Of a DNA stretch of 64,000 nt, positions 35,797 to 51,467 are shown piece after piece. Each line of letters begins with the position of its first letter. Position 1 is the first letter of the stretch. The stretch is from Cupriavidus gilardii. GTDB lineage: Bacteria; Pseudomonadota; Gammaproteobacteria; Burkholderiales; Burkholderiaceae. The position numbers and the translations under genes were made by a program. The stretch is taken from contig NZ_JABTYE010000006.1 in NCBI RefSeq assembly GCF_013314895.1, positions 62,001-126,000 on the forward strand. Reading direction: 5' to 3'. Below the pieces are notes generated by a model. The model was not told where the DNA came from, ran no database searches, and was given only the letters and a program-made list of their open reading frames with translations.

Positions 35797-35856
35797 CAGG
35801 CCGATTCGCCATGGTCACGCAGGGCGGCGGCACGCCAGTGCAAGCGATGGGAAATT

Positions 35857-35932
35857 TGGCGCGCCCGGCTGGGATCGAACCAGCAACCCCTGCCTTCGGA
35901 GGGCAGTACTCTATCCATTGAGCTACGGGCGC
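35857..35932 (-). tRNA. tRNA-Arg (anticodon CCG)
   Basis: A 76-nt tRNA with 7-bp acceptor stem GCGCCCG/CGGGCGC, discriminator G and encoded CCA (35857-35859). Anticodon stem CTGCC/GGCAG encloses loop CTCCGAA, giving anticodon CCG for arginine. The T arm has the GG-TTCGATC-CC pattern. Its 3' end points to the lower-GC HTH-GHKL gene. Confidence 0.95.
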
Positions 35933-36098
35933 ACGAGAGGCGGCGGGAGCCGCGCGGTCGACAGCGGCGAGCGCCGCTGTCGGAAAGTCGCATAGGATAC
36001 CGTGTTTGCCGTAGCGCGTCCATGCCGATGCATGATTTCCCGGGGCCTACGGGTTTCGTCCGAGGCGCTTTTCGCGCCATCGGGAGGGGCTTTACGGC

Positions 36099-36104
36099 TA
36101 TAAT
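36099..36104 (+). promoter_or_regulatory. TATAAT -10 element for the diheme cytochrome gene
   Basis: A consensus TATAAT about 190 bp upstream of the cytochrome start; no good -35 at standard spacing. The leader 36110-36296 has no recognised RNA motif. Confidence 0.5.
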
Positions 36105-36296
36105 CGCCCGTTATTTGCGCAAAAGCGGGGCTGCGTCTCGTCCACACGGACGGCGCGCCAGGCGGCATGGGGTGTGGCTGTCAGGCTCGGCAGACTCGGA
36201 TGCGCGGAGGGGGCGGCAGTCAGGCCCAAGACACGGACCAACGAAAGGCCGCCAAGCGGAGCGGTCACGGGTTTCCTGCAAAATCGAGAGTTCAGC

Positions 36297-37220
36297 ATGA
36301 GCGACGTCCATAACGAACACGAGTCTCCCATCAAGACCCCGAAGCAGCTGATCGCTGTGGTGATTGCCGCCTTCGTGGTGCCGATCACCGTGATCATCCT
36401 GCTGGTCAGCTTCGTCGGCTACGGCGGCCCGGAAGGCGCCGGCTCCACCGATACGGCGGAGGCGGTGGTTGACCGCATCAAGCCGGTGGCCTCGCTCGAA
36501 CTGCGCGATCCCAATGCGCCGCGCGTCTTCAAGACCGGCGAACAGGTCTATACCGCCGTCTGCGCGGCCTGCCACGCCACCGGCGCGGCCGGTGCGCCGA
36601 AGTTTGGCGCCGCGGGCGACTGGAGCGCCCGCCTCGGCCAGGGCCACGACGGCCTGCTGAAGTCGGTGATCGCCGGCAAGGGCGCGATGCCCCCGCGCGC
36701 CGGCACCTCGCCGGACGACTTCTCCGATTACGAACTGGACCGTGCGATGGTGCATCTGGTCAACTCGGCCGGCGGCAAGCTGCAGGAGCCGGCCGCGCCG
36801 GCACCGGCGGCGGCGACCACCGCTGCGGCTTCGGAACCTGCGGCGCCGGCGGCTGACGCTGCGGCGACCGCCCCGGCTGCTGCCGCTCCCGCCGCCGCTG
36901 CCCCGGCAGCACCGGCCGCGCCGGCTCCGGCAGCCGCCGCGCCGGCGCAAACCACGGCTGCAGCGCCTGCCGCCGCATCGGCCGAGGTCGGCAAGCGCGT
37001 CTACGACCAGGTCTGCGCCGCCTGCCACGCCGCCGGCGTCGCCGGTGCGCCGAAGGTCGGCGACAAGGCCGCCTGGGCGCCGCGTATCAAGGAAGGCATG
37101 GACGCCGTCCACAACTTCGCGCTGAAGGGCAAGGGCGTGATGCCGCCGAAGGGTGGCTACGCCGGTCCCGACGCCGACGTGATCGCCGCGGCCGATTACA
37201 TGGTCAACGCGTCGAAGTAA
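36297..37220 (+). CDS. Membrane-anchored diheme cytochrome c (cytochrome c5 family)
   Basis: A 307-aa protein: an N-terminal transmembrane anchor (about 18-42), then two cytochrome c5-like domains. The heme motifs are CAACH at 89-93 and CAACH at 240-244, with likely Met ligands in GKGAMPPRAG and GKGVMPPKGG. The domains are joined by a 60-residue Ala/Pro linker (about 165-228). The duplicated domains are similar to each other, showing internal duplication. It likely carries electrons in the periplasm, for example towards a terminal oxidase. ATG at 36297. Confidence 0.9.
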   Translation: MSDVHNEHESPIKTPKQLIAVVIAAFVVPITVIILLVSFVGYGGPEGAGSTDTAEAVVDRIKPVASLELRDPNAPRVFKTGEQVYTAVCAACHATGAAGAPKFGAAGDWSARLGQGHDGLLKSVIAGKGAMPPRAGTSPDDFSDYELDRAMVHLVNSAGGKLQEPAAPAPAAATTAAASEPAAPAADAAATAPAAAAPAAAAPAAPAAPAPAAAAPAQTTAAAPAAASAEVGKRVYDQVCAACHAAGVAGAPKVGDKAAWAPRIKEGMDAVHNFALKGKGVMPPKGGYAGPDADVIAAADYMVNASK

Positions 37221-37258
37221 GACCGGGGGCGCCAGCGCGGCGCTCGCCTCGGCAGGAC

Positions 37259-37290
37259 AAAAAAGCCAGCGGCATGCCGCTGGCTTTTTT
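37259..37290. terminator. Bidirectional intrinsic terminator
   Basis: Six A residues, stem GCCAGCGGC / GCCGCTGGC around AT, six T residues (37259-37290). It serves both the cytochrome gene (plus) and hemN (minus). Confidence 0.95.
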
Positions 37291-37310
37291 ACGTCGGGCG
37301 TCTGGCCGCG

Positions 37311-38882
37311 CTAGACCACGCGCGAGTACCGGGCCGTCGGCGCCGCCCCGGAGCGGGATGTCGGCGGCATCCGCAGCAGCGGGTGCGTCGCCGCCTGATC
37401 GGGAACGGGATCCGCAACCGGCTGGACGGCGGCCGCCCGCTCGCCATGAAGATAGCGGTCGAACACCATGGCCACGCGCCGCACCAGCAGCCGTCCCAAC
37501 GGCGTCACCTCGATCCGCCCATCGGACAGCCGTACCAGCCCCTGCGCTGCCAGCGACGCCAGTTCGGCGCCCTCGGCGGCGAATTCGGCGTCGAAGTCGA
37601 TGTCGTGCCGCCGCGCGACTTCGGCCGTATCCAGTTCGCCATGGCACATCAGCGCGCCGATGATTTCCTTGCGCAGCCGGTCGTCGCCATCGCAGACGTG
37701 GCCGCGCAGCACGGGCAGCTTGCCCGCATCGAGCGCGCCGTAGTAGTCGTCCAGCGTGCGGGCGTTCTGTACATAGCGGCCGGCCACCGCGCCGATCGCC
37801 GAGATACCGAAACCGAGCTGGTCGTGGCCGGCATGCGTGGCATAGCCCTGGAAGTTGCGCTGCAGCCGTCCGTCACGTTGGGCACGCGCCAGCGCGTCGC
37901 CCGGCAGCGCGAAGTGGTCCATGCCGATATAGACATAGCCTGCGGCGGTCAGCCGCTCGATCGCCGAGACCAGGATGTCCAGCTTTTCACCGGCCGACGG
38001 CATCGCGGCCTCGTCGATCCGACGCTGCGGCTTGAAGACATGCGGCAGATGCGCATAGCTGTACAGCGACAGGCGGTCGGGCCGCATCTCCAGCACCCGC
38101 TCGATCGTGGCGCCGAAGCGGGCGGCGGTTTGGTGCGGCAGGCCGTAGATCAGGTCCATGCTGATCGACAGGAAGCCGAGCCGCCGAGAAGCGGCGACCA
38201 CGCGGCGCGTGTCTTCCACCGGCTGCACGCGGTGAATCGCGGCCTGGACCTCGGGATCGAAGTCCTGCACGCCGAGGCTGACGCGGTTGAAGCCGAGCTC
38301 GGCCAGCAGCGCCATCCGTTCGTCGTCGACGCGGCGCGGATCGATCTCGATCGAATGCTCGCCGTCCGCCCGCAGGTCGAAGTGCCGGTGCAGCGCGGCC
38401 ATGACCTGCCGCATTTCGGCGGGATCGAGGAAGGTCGGCGTACCGCCGCCCCAGTGCGACTGCACGACCGGCCGGCGCTCGCCCAGCCGGGCCGCCACCA
38501 GCGCCATCTCGCGCGCCAGGTAACGGACGTAGCGCGCGCTGCGGCCATGGTCGCGCGTGATGATCTTGTTGCAGCCGCAGTAGTAGCAGATGTTCTCGCA
38601 GAACGGGATATGCAGGTAGAGCGACAACGGCGCGCCGGCGCCCGCTGCGCGGCAGTCGTCCAGCGCGGACAGGTACGCGTCTTCGCCGAAGCCCGCATGG
38701 AAGCGGTCGGCGGTCGGGTACGAGGTGTAGCGCGGTCCGTTGACGTCGATGCGCTCGGCCAGCGCGCGGAAATCGGCGAGGTCGCCGCGGCGGATGACGG
38801 AATGCGCAGAGGCTGGGGGAGCGGTTCCGCGAGCGACTTCGGCAGCGGCTTCGCGAGCGAAATGGGGGACGGTCGTTACCAT
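37311..38882 (-). CDS. hemN: Oxygen-independent coproporphyrinogen III oxidase (radical SAM)
   Basis: A 523-aa radical SAM enzyme for heme synthesis without oxygen. The N-terminal [10 protein letters not shown] is the HemN signature, and the 4Fe-4S motif is C95xxxC99xxC102 with a following Cys104 ([10 protein letters not shown]). [10 protein letters not shown] and [12 protein letters not shown] follow, and the C-terminal HemN domain has the usual [11 protein letters not shown]. The first 35 and last 40 residues are low-complexity extensions, making it longer than the usual 455-460 aa. An FNR-type site lies 57 bp upstream. ATG at 38880-38882. Confidence 0.93.
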   Translation of the reverse strand: MVTTVPHFAREAAAEVARGTAPPASAHSVIRRGDLADFRALAERIDVNGPRYTSYPTADRFHAGFGEDAYLSALDDCRAAGAGAPLSLYLHIPFCENICYYCGCNKIITRDHGRSARYVRYLAREMALVAARLGERRPVVQSHWGGGTPTFLDPAEMRQVMAALHRHFDLRADGEHSIEIDPRRVDDERMALLAELGFNRVSLGVQDFDPEVQAAIHRVQPVEDTRRVVAASRRLGFLSISMDLIYGLPHQTAARFGATIERVLEMRPDRLSLYSYAHLPHVFKPQRRIDEAAMPSAGEKLDILVSAIERLTAAGYVYIGMDHFALPGDALARAQRDGRLQRNFQGYATHAGHDQLGFGISAIGAVAGRYVQNARTLDDYYGALDAGKLPVLRGHVCDGDDRLRKEIIGALMCHGELDTAEVARRHDIDFDAEFAAEGAELASLAAQGLVRLSDGRIEVTPLGRLLVRRVAMVFDRYLHGERAAAVQPVADPVPDQAATHPLLRMPPTSRSGAAPTARYSRVV

Positions 38883-38938
38883 CGGGCGGCCTTCTGAGGA
38901 ATCCGCTTCGATGCTAGCCAGACAGGTGCGCGCCGGAC

Positions 38939-38952
38939 TTGACCGACATCAA
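38939..38952. promoter_or_regulatory. FNR/Anr-type box upstream of hemN
   Basis: TTGAC-CGAC-ATCAA, one base off the FNR/Anr consensus TTGAT-N4-ATCAA, centred about 63 bp upstream of the hemN start. It fits oxygen-dependent control of the oxygen-independent enzyme. Confidence 0.7.
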
Positions 38953-38996
38953 GGGCCGGCGATTCGGCGTTCGCCCGGCGCACCGGCCGCTGCGCG

Positions 38997-41081
<2,085 letters not shown>

Positions 41082-41286
41082 CGGTCGGGGATCGGAAATC
41101 GGGTACAGCGGGAGGCGGCGCCGGCATCGCGAGGGATGCGGGCCGAGGGTGCGATCCGTGCGGGCCAACCGCCGAACTGTAGAAGCGCCGCGGAAGGGCC
41201 GAACGGGTCGAAGCGGGCGATGTTAACACGGCGGCCGGCGCTCGCCGTCGCCCCTGGACGGTCTCCTCGGCGGCGCCGCTCTCGCG

Positions 41287-41315
41287 TTGACAGCCGCCAA
41301 GCCTGCGGTTAGAGT
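41287..41315 (+). promoter_or_regulatory. Sigma-70 promoter of the gcv operon
   Basis: Perfect -35 TTGACA (41287-41292) and -10 TAGAGT (41310-41315), spaced 17 bp, ending just before the riboswitch. Confidence 0.75.
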
Positions 41316-41324
41316 CGCGCCATC

Positions 41325-41588
41325 CGTCCGGGAGAGCGCGCGACCTGCTTAGTGCAACGTGCTTTTCACTCGCGCCGCCGAAGGGGAATCACCCGAAAAC
41401 TCTCAGGCACCATGGACCGGGCGGATCGGCATGCAGCATGCACACGATGTATGCCGAACTCTGGAGAGCGACACCCGCCATTCATCAATTGAATGATGAG
41501 CGTGTCCACCGAAGGGGCGCACAGCGTGGTCAGCCTGTCGCAAGGACAGCAAGGCCCGCCGTAATCTCTCAGGTATCGAGGACAGAGG
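41325..41588 (+). promoter_or_regulatory. Tandem glycine riboswitch
   Basis: Two consecutive glycine aptamers. The first holds GGGAGAGCGCG, GCCGAAGGGG and AACTCTCAGGCA (about 41325-41425). The second holds CTGGAGAGCGAC, CACCGAAGGGG and AATCTCTCAGGTA (about 41459-41580). These are the conserved GGAGAG / CCGAAGG / CTCTCAGG cores of the glycine (gcvT) riboswitch class. It precedes gcvT, where glycine binding turns the cleavage system on. An expression platform with an intrinsic terminator follows. Confidence 0.95.
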
Positions 41589-41641
41589 GGGTCATCCGTC
41601 GCGACGGTTCTTATCGAGCGCGCGACGGATGACCCTTTTTT
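41589..41641 (+). terminator. Riboswitch expression-platform terminator
   Basis: A 15-bp stem, GGGTCATCCGTCGCG (41589-41603) and CGCGACGGATGACCC (41621-41635), followed by six T residues. It sits between the second aptamer and gcvT, so glycine binding presumably prevents this hairpin. Confidence 0.92.
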
Positions 41642-41693
41642 GTTTGGCGCGCCGCGCGCGCCGGACCGAACGATGCCACGCTCCGAGGAATCC

Positions 41694-42821
41694 ATGACGC
41701 TCCAGGCCACGCCCCTCAACGCCATCCACCGCGCCCTCGGCGCCCGCATGGTCGATTTCGGCGGATGGGACATGCCGGTCAACTACGGCTCGCAGATCGA
41801 GGAACACCACGCGGTGCGCAGCGATGCGGGCATGTTCGACGTCTCGCACATGTGCGTCGTCGATCTCGCCGGACCCAATACCCGCGCCTTCCTGCGCGAA
41901 CTGCTCGCCAACAACGTCGACAAGCTGCAGACCCCCGGCAAGGCGCTGTACTCCTGCATGCTCGACCCCAACGGCGGCGTGATCGACGACCTGATCGTCT
42001 ATTTCTTCGCCGAGGACCGCTTCCGCCTGGTGGTCAACGCCAGCACCGCGACCGGCGATATCGACTGGATCCGCCAGCGCAATGCCGACACCGGCGCCAA
42101 CGTCACCATCACGCCGCGCCGTACCGATAACGCCGCCGATGGCGCCGCGCCGCTGGCCATCGTCGCCGTGCAGGGGCCGAACGCGCGCGCCAAGGTCTGG
42201 AGCGCCTTCCCGTCGACCCAGCCGAGCGAAGCGCTCAAGCCCTTCAACGCGATGGTGGTCGAGGACGCCGCGATTGGCGAAATCATGGTGGCCCGCACCG
42301 GCTACACCGGCGAGGACGGCTTCGAGCTGGTGGTGCCGGCGGAGAACGTCGCCGCGGTATGGGAAAAGCTGCATGCCGCCGGCGTGCGCCCGGCCGGCCT
42401 CGGGGCACGCGACACGCTGCGGCTCGAAGCCGGCATGAACCTGTACGGCCAGGACATGGACATCCATACCTCGCCGCTCGACGCAGGCCTGGCCTGGACC
42501 GTCGATCTGCAGAGCGAGCGCGATTTCGTCGGCAAGGCCGCGTTGGTGGCCAACGGCCAGCGCCAGCAGTTCGCCGGGCTGATCCTGCGTGACAAGGGCG
42601 GCGTGCTGCGCGCCCATCAGACCGTGCTGACCGCTGCCGGCGAGGGCGAGATCACCTCGGGCACCTTCAGCCCGACGCTGTCCCAATCGATTGCCTTCGC
42701 GCGCCTGCCCAAGGATGTGGCGCTCGGCAGCGAAGTCCAGGTGCTGATTCGCGACCGCAAACTGACTGCGACTGTGGTTAAACTGCCGTTTGTGCGCAAT
42801 GGCAAGGCACTCGTGAGCTGA
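41694..42821 (+). CDS. gcvT: Glycine cleavage system aminomethyltransferase (T protein)
   Basis: A 375-aa T protein, transferring the methylene group of glycine from the H protein to tetrahydrofolate. Family motifs are [60 protein letters not shown] and ALVAN. The ATG at 41694 follows GAGGAA. First gene behind the riboswitch. Confidence 0.96.
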   Translation: MTLQATPLNAIHRALGARMVDFGGWDMPVNYGSQIEEHHAVRSDAGMFDVSHMCVVDLAGPNTRAFLRELLANNVDKLQTPGKALYSCMLDPNGGVIDDLIVYFFAEDRFRLVVNASTATGDIDWIRQRNADTGANVTITPRRTDNAADGAAPLAIVAVQGPNARAKVWSAFPSTQPSEALKPFNAMVVEDAAIGEIMVARTGYTGEDGFELVVPAENVAAVWEKLHAAGVRPAGLGARDTLRLEAGMNLYGQDMDIHTSPLDAGLAWTVDLQSERDFVGKAALVANGQRQQFAGLILRDKGGVLRAHQTVLTAAGEGEITSGTFSPTLSQSIAFARLPKDVALGSEVQVLIRDRKLTATVVKLPFVRNGKALVS

Positions 42822-42940
42822 CAGAAGCTGACGGCTCGCTTCGGACATCGTCCACCGGTCACCCTGCGCCCCGCGGCCACTTTCGGCCCCCTACGGCACC
42901 GCGGCGGCGCGACACAAGAATCTGAAATTGGAGAATCTCG

Positions 42941-43321
42941 ATGAATTTCCCCGCTGACCTGAAGTACACCGAGTCGCACGAATGGGTGCGCGTCGAAACT
43001 GACGGCACGCTGACGATCGGCATCACCGATCACGCGCAGGATGCGCTCGGCGACATCGTCTTCCTCGAACTGCCCGAGGTCGGCAAGACGGTCGGCGCCG
43101 GCGACGCGCTGGCCGTGGTCGAATCGGTCAAGGCCGCGTCGGACATCTACGCGCCGGTGGCCGGCGAAGTGGTCGCCGTCAACGACGCCGTCAAGGACGC
43201 GCCCGAGAGCGTCAACGCCAACGCCTTCGATGCCTGGCTGTTCAAGATCAAGCCGGCCAACGGCGACGACGTCAACGGTCTGATGACGGCCGACGCCTAC
43301 AAGGCCAGCGTCGGCGCCTGA
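42941..43321 (+). CDS. gcvH: Glycine cleavage system H protein
   Basis: A 126-aa lipoyl carrier protein that shuttles the aminomethyl group between P, T and L proteins. The lipoylated lysine is Lys64 in [14 protein letters not shown], and [13 protein letters not shown] is the family start. TTGGAGAA precedes the ATG. Second gene of the gcv operon. Confidence 0.97.
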   Translation: MNFPADLKYTESHEWVRVETDGTLTIGITDHAQDALGDIVFLELPEVGKTVGAGDALAVVESVKAASDIYAPVAGEVVAVNDAVKDAPESVNANAFDAWLFKIKPANGDDVNGLMTADAYKASVGA

Positions 43322-43410
43322 ATGGGCGCATAAGCGCAGCGCCACTGCCCGCGGCGCCGGGCGCCATGGCTGACCACCATGTCCCGGCCCGCCTCTCCGA
43401 GTCACTTGCC

Positions 43411-46329
<2,919 letters not shown>

Positions 46330-46453
46330 AGCGGGCACGCTTCCTGCAGCATCAGGCACGGCGACTCCATCGCCGCCCGGACGCGGTCCGGCGTCCAGGC
46401 CTCTGGCTCCCCGGCGTTTGCGCCGGGGGCCATCATCGCCAAGGAGACTGTCG

Positions 46454-46987
46454 ATGTGGGAAATGAGCGCCCCGTGGTGGGAATTCATCGTACGCGGTCT
46501 GATCGTCTATTTCGCCCTGCTGGTGATGATGCGGCTGGGCGGCAAACGGCAGATCGGCCAGATGACGCCGTTCGACCTGATCCTGCTGCTGATCCTGTCC
46601 GAAGGCGTGCAGAACGCGATGGTGGGCGATGACAAGTCGGTATCCGCAGGCCTGATCCTCGCCGCCACGCTGATCGGCATCAACATGCTGGTCAGCTGGC
46701 TCAGTTGGCGCAGCCGCAAGTTCGAGTATGCGGTCGAGGGCCATCCGCAACTGCTGATCCGCCATGGCAAGGTGATCGACCAGGTCATGCACGGCGCGCG
46801 CCTGACCAGCGACGACCTGATGAAGGTATTGCGGCGCGAGGGCTGCGCGAGCCTGGACGACGTCTATATCGCCATCCTCGAAAACGACGGCGCGATCAGC
46901 GTGCTCAAGCGCAAGGAGTTGCCGGAGGAACCGCCCGGGCCCGGCGTTTCCCTATGGGAGCGGCCCGAGGACGATCGGCCGGTCTAG
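46454..46987 (+). CDS. DUF421 (YetF-like) membrane protein
   Basis: A 177-aa protein with three hydrophobic segments in the first 90 residues and a small soluble domain. RLGGKRQIGQMTPFDLILLLILSE is the DUF421 signature. The C-terminal half (LTSDDLMKVLRREGCASLDDVYIAILENDGAISVLKR) matches the soluble YetF-type part. Function not established; YetF homologs affect envelope or spore properties in Bacillus. AAGGAGAC precedes the ATG. It sits between gcvP and sdaA. Confidence 0.9.
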   Translation: MWEMSAPWWEFIVRGLIVYFALLVMMRLGGKRQIGQMTPFDLILLLILSEGVQNAMVGDDKSVSAGLILAATLIGINMLVSWLSWRSRKFEYAVEGHPQLLIRHGKVIDQVMHGARLTSDDLMKVLRREGCASLDDVYIAILENDGAISVLKRKELPEEPPGPGVSLWERPEDDRPV

Positions 46988-47082
46988 CTTCGGTCTAGCT
47001 CCGGTCAAACCCGTACCGCGCCAGCCGGAAGGCGCGCTGCGGCGGGAGCCGGCCCGCGGCCAGCAAACGATAGGAGACCAAC

Positions 47083-48459
<1,377 letters not shown>

Positions 48460-48567
48460 GATTCGGCGTGGTGAGGTTCGAACACTAAAGTAGCACGCAC
48501 TTTTGTGGAATCGCCGCGCCCCCTCCGCGCGGCATTCTCTCGGCACCGCAACTGCGATGCCCAAGCC

Positions 48568-49524
48568 ATGCCGAGCCACGATGCCTGCTACAAGACGCTG
48601 TTCTCCACGCCGGAAGTTGTTCGCGATCTGTTGCGCGATTTCGTACCGGGCGACTGGGTTCAGAGCCTGGACTTCGACACCCTCGAACGGAGCGCCGGCT
48701 CCTACGTCACCGACAGCTTTCGCCAACATGCAAGCGACATGGTATGGCGCATCCAGGCCCGGGGTGAGTGGGTCTATCTCTATCTGCTGATCGAGTTTCA
48801 AAGCACGGTCGATCGCCATATGGCGATTCGCATGACGAATTACATCACGTGCCTCGATCTCGAGCTGATCCGTGGTCAGAATATGCTCGACGGTGGCCGC
48901 CTGCCCCCGGTACTGCCGATCGTGATCTACAACGGCGACGGCAAGTGGACGGCCACGACCGACATCGCCGACTTGTCGCCGCGACTTCCAGGCCGACTCT
49001 CTCGCTACCAGCCCCGCTGCGAGTATCTGCTGGTAGACGCAAGCCGATACTCGGACGAAGCACTCGCCAAGCTCGACAATCTGGTCGCAGCCGTGTTCCG
49101 CTTCGAAAACGCGACGAGCGAGACAACACTGCTCGATACGGTCCGCTGGCTCAGACAACGCGTCGCTGATAGCCCTGTCCTGTCGAACACTTTCGTACGT
49201 TGGCTGAAGGATGTAGGCTCACGGCATCGCCATGCCGGTTTGAATTTCACGGATGTACACAACCTGATGGAGGCGGAAATGTCGCTGTCGACAAATATTG
49301 CGCAGTGGAAGGCCAACTACAAACGGGAAGGTTTGATGGAAGGCCGGCAGGAAGGGCTGCAGCAGGGTCAAGCCTTGTTCTTCCAAAACCTGCTTACCAA
49401 ACGCTTCGGCCCTCTGCCCACCGAGGTAGAAACGCGGCTGAACCAGGCCTCGCCCGAACAGCTGCGGGCCTGGGGAGAGCGGCTGCTGAGCGCCCAACAC
49501 CTCGCCGACGTATTTGAAGACTGA
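48568..49524 (+). CDS. Rpn-family recombination-promoting nuclease/putative transposase
   Basis: A 318-aa protein of the Rpn/PDDEXK_1 group (YhgA-like). The N-terminal region HDACYKTLFSTPEVVRDLLRDF and the nuclease core SDMVWRI...VYLYLLIEFQSTVDRHMAIRM (Asp, then Glu-x-Gln in place of Glu-x-Lys) are family features, and the C-terminal part, LLTKRFGPLPTEVETRLNQA, matches DUF4351. Rpn proteins are calcium-dependent DNA endonucleases that raise recombination. Codon use is somewhat more AT-rich than nearby genes, in keeping with transfer. ATG at 48568; an upstream GTG is less likely. No inverted repeats seen. Confidence 0.87.
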   Translation: MPSHDACYKTLFSTPEVVRDLLRDFVPGDWVQSLDFDTLERSAGSYVTDSFRQHASDMVWRIQARGEWVYLYLLIEFQSTVDRHMAIRMTNYITCLDLELIRGQNMLDGGRLPPVLPIVIYNGDGKWTATTDIADLSPRLPGRLSRYQPRCEYLLVDASRYSDEALAKLDNLVAAVFRFENATSETTLLDTVRWLRQRVADSPVLSNTFVRWLKDVGSRHRHAGLNFTDVHNLMEAEMSLSTNIAQWKANYKREGLMEGRQEGLQQGQALFFQNLLTKRFGPLPTEVETRLNQASPEQLRAWGERLLSAQHLADVFED

Positions 49525-49557
49525 GCGCCAGGCGGCTCACCGTTCGTATTCCCGCAG

Positions 49558-50298
49558 ATGCAAACCTTCCATCAACTCTTCGACCCCGAGTCCAGCACCT
49601 ACTCCTATCTGCTGATCGACGCAGCAACGCGTGATGCCGTGCTGATCGATCCGGTCGACCGCCAGCTCGAGCGCGATCTGGCGCTGGTGCAGCAGACCGG
49701 GGTGCGCCTCGCCTGGGTCATCGAGACGCATGCGCACGCCGACCACATCACCTCGGCCGGCCATCTCGCGCAACGTACCGGTGCGCATACCGCGGCGCCG
49801 TCGGGTTGCGATATCCGGCCGGCGCAGAAGCAGTTGATCGACGGTGACACCATTGCGTTCGGCGCCCAGGCGCTGCGCGCCATCCATACGCCCGGGCATA
49901 CCGCCGGCAGCATGAGTTATCTGTGGGAAGAGCCGCAGGCGGACGGCGGGGTGGTGCGTCGCGTCTTTACCGGCGATGCGTTGCTGATCGACGGCTGCGG
50001 ACGCACCGACTTTCAATCGGGCGACGCCGGCACGCTATACGACAGCCTGACCCGCAAGCTGTTTGCGCTGCCCGACGACACGCTGGTCTATCCGGCCCAT
50101 GACTACAAGGGCCGGACCCATTCGACCATCGGACATGAACGCGCCACCAACAGCCGGCTGTGCGGCCGCACGCGCGAAGAATTCATCGACATGATGAAGG
50201 GACTGAACCTGCCGCCGCCGAAGCTGCTGGCGGTTGCGGTGCCGGCCAACCAGCGGCTCGGCCTCGGCGAAGGCGACAACATCCCGCACGGAGTCTGA
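49558..50298 (+). CDS. ETHE1-like persulfide dioxygenase (MBL fold)
   Basis: A 246-aa MBL-fold non-heme iron enzyme of the ETHE1 group, which oxidises glutathione persulfide to sulfite. The motif is THAHADH (57-63), with HTPGHTAGSMSYL, TGDALLIDGCGRTDFQ and YPAHDYKGRTHSTIGHER as further signatures; the last is characteristic of ETHE1. In an organism with a Sox system this links sulfide oxidation to sulfite. It starts 33 bp after the Rpn gene. Confidence 0.92.
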   Translation: MQTFHQLFDPESSTYSYLLIDAATRDAVLIDPVDRQLERDLALVQQTGVRLAWVIETHAHADHITSAGHLAQRTGAHTAAPSGCDIRPAQKQLIDGDTIAFGAQALRAIHTPGHTAGSMSYLWEEPQADGGVVRRVFTGDALLIDGCGRTDFQSGDAGTLYDSLTRKLFALPDDTLVYPAHDYKGRTHSTIGHERATNSRLCGRTREEFIDMMKGLNLPPPKLLAVAVPANQRLGLGEGDNIPHGV

Positions 50299-50351
50299 TC
50301 GCCGCGCGCCTGCCAACGCTGTGTTCGCAGCGGCGCGGCGCGAAGACCTTC

Positions 50352-51467
50352 TCAGCCTGCCCAGCGATCGCAGCTCTGCCGCACCGCCTCGCGCAAGCTG
50401 CGCGTATCGGCATCGACCTGGCGCGCCCATTCGGCGTCGCCCCTGCGGCTCGCGGCCAGCATGCGAATGTTGGCCAGCGCCTCCAGCGAGCCCAACGCTT
50501 CCGCATGCGGCACCAGCACGTCGCAGATCGACAGGATATGGTCGGCGATCGGCATCCGCGTCAATTCGTTTGGATGCACGTACTCGCCGTCAAGTCCAAA
50601 GCGGCATGCCTGAAAGCGGTTGAAGGTATAGACCAGGTAGTCGTCCTCTTGCGGCACGAACGGGCGCGAGAGCAGCAGATAGCGCGCCAGCGCCTGGATA
50701 TAGGCGGCGATATCGCAGGCGCGCGCGACCGTCAGCGGCGTGTCCATGACGCGGACTTCGATGGTGCCGAATTCGGGCTTGGGACGGATATCCCAATAGA
50801 AGTCCTTCATGCTCTCGATCACGCCCGTCTTGCGCATCTTCTCGAAGTACGCGGTGAAAGCGTCCCAGGTCAGCATGAAGGGCGCGCGGCCGCTCATCGG
50901 GAAGGCGGCCACCGAATTCAGTCGCGCCGAGGCAAAGCCGGTATCGACGCCCTGTACATATGGCGACGACGCGGCCAGCGCGATGAAGTGCGGCACGTAG
51001 CGGCCGATCGCATGCAGCAGGAACAGCGAATCGTCGGGGGTGGGGCAGCCGATATGCACGTGCTGGCCGAACACGGTGAACTGCTTGGCCAGGTAGCCGT
51101 ACAGCTCGGAGATGTACTGGTAGCGCGGCGAGTCGGAGATCGTGCGGTCGGCCCACTGCTGGAACGGGTGCGTGCCGCCGCCGCAGATGCCGAGGTTCAG
51201 CGAGCGGGAGGCCTCCACCATCAGGTCGCGCATCGTGGTCAGCTCGGACAGCGCCTGCGCATAGTCGTGGCAGATGCCGGTGCTGATCTCGATCATCGAC
51301 GGGCTGATCTCCGGCTTGATATCGCCGGCGTGCTGCGCGCCCTTCAGCAGCCGCAGCAGATCGGGAGCAAAAGGCGCCAGATCGTAGTCATGGCGATTGA
51401 CCAGCTGCATTTCCAGCTCGACGCCGAAGGTCAGCGCCTCGGATTGCTTGAACGGTTCGAGTGACAT
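50352..51467 (-). CDS. YbdK-family carboxylate-amine ligase (glutamate-cysteine ligase 2)
   Basis: A 371-aa protein of the GCS2 family. Features are [50 protein letters not shown], and [21 protein letters not shown]. coli YbdK has weak gamma-glutamylcysteine ligase activity; the natural substrate is uncertain. The ATG at 51465-51467 overlaps the antiporter stop by one base (TGATG), showing coupling. Confidence 0.9.
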   Translation of the reverse strand: MSLEPFKQSEALTFGVELEMQLVNRHDYDLAPFAPDLLRLLKGAQHAGDIKPEISPSMIEISTGICHDYAQALSELTTMRDLMVEASRSLNLGICGGGTHPFQQWADRTISDSPRYQYISELYGYLAKQFTVFGQHVHIGCPTPDDSLFLLHAIGRYVPHFIALAASSPYVQGVDTGFASARLNSVAAFPMSGRAPFMLTWDAFTAYFEKMRKTGVIESMKDFYWDIRPKPEFGTIEVRVMDTPLTVARACDIAAYIQALARYLLLSRPFVPQEDDYLVYTFNRFQACRFGLDGEYVHPNELTRMPIADHILSICDVLVPHAEALGSLEALANIRMLAASRRGDAEWARQVDADTRSLREAVRQSCDRWAG

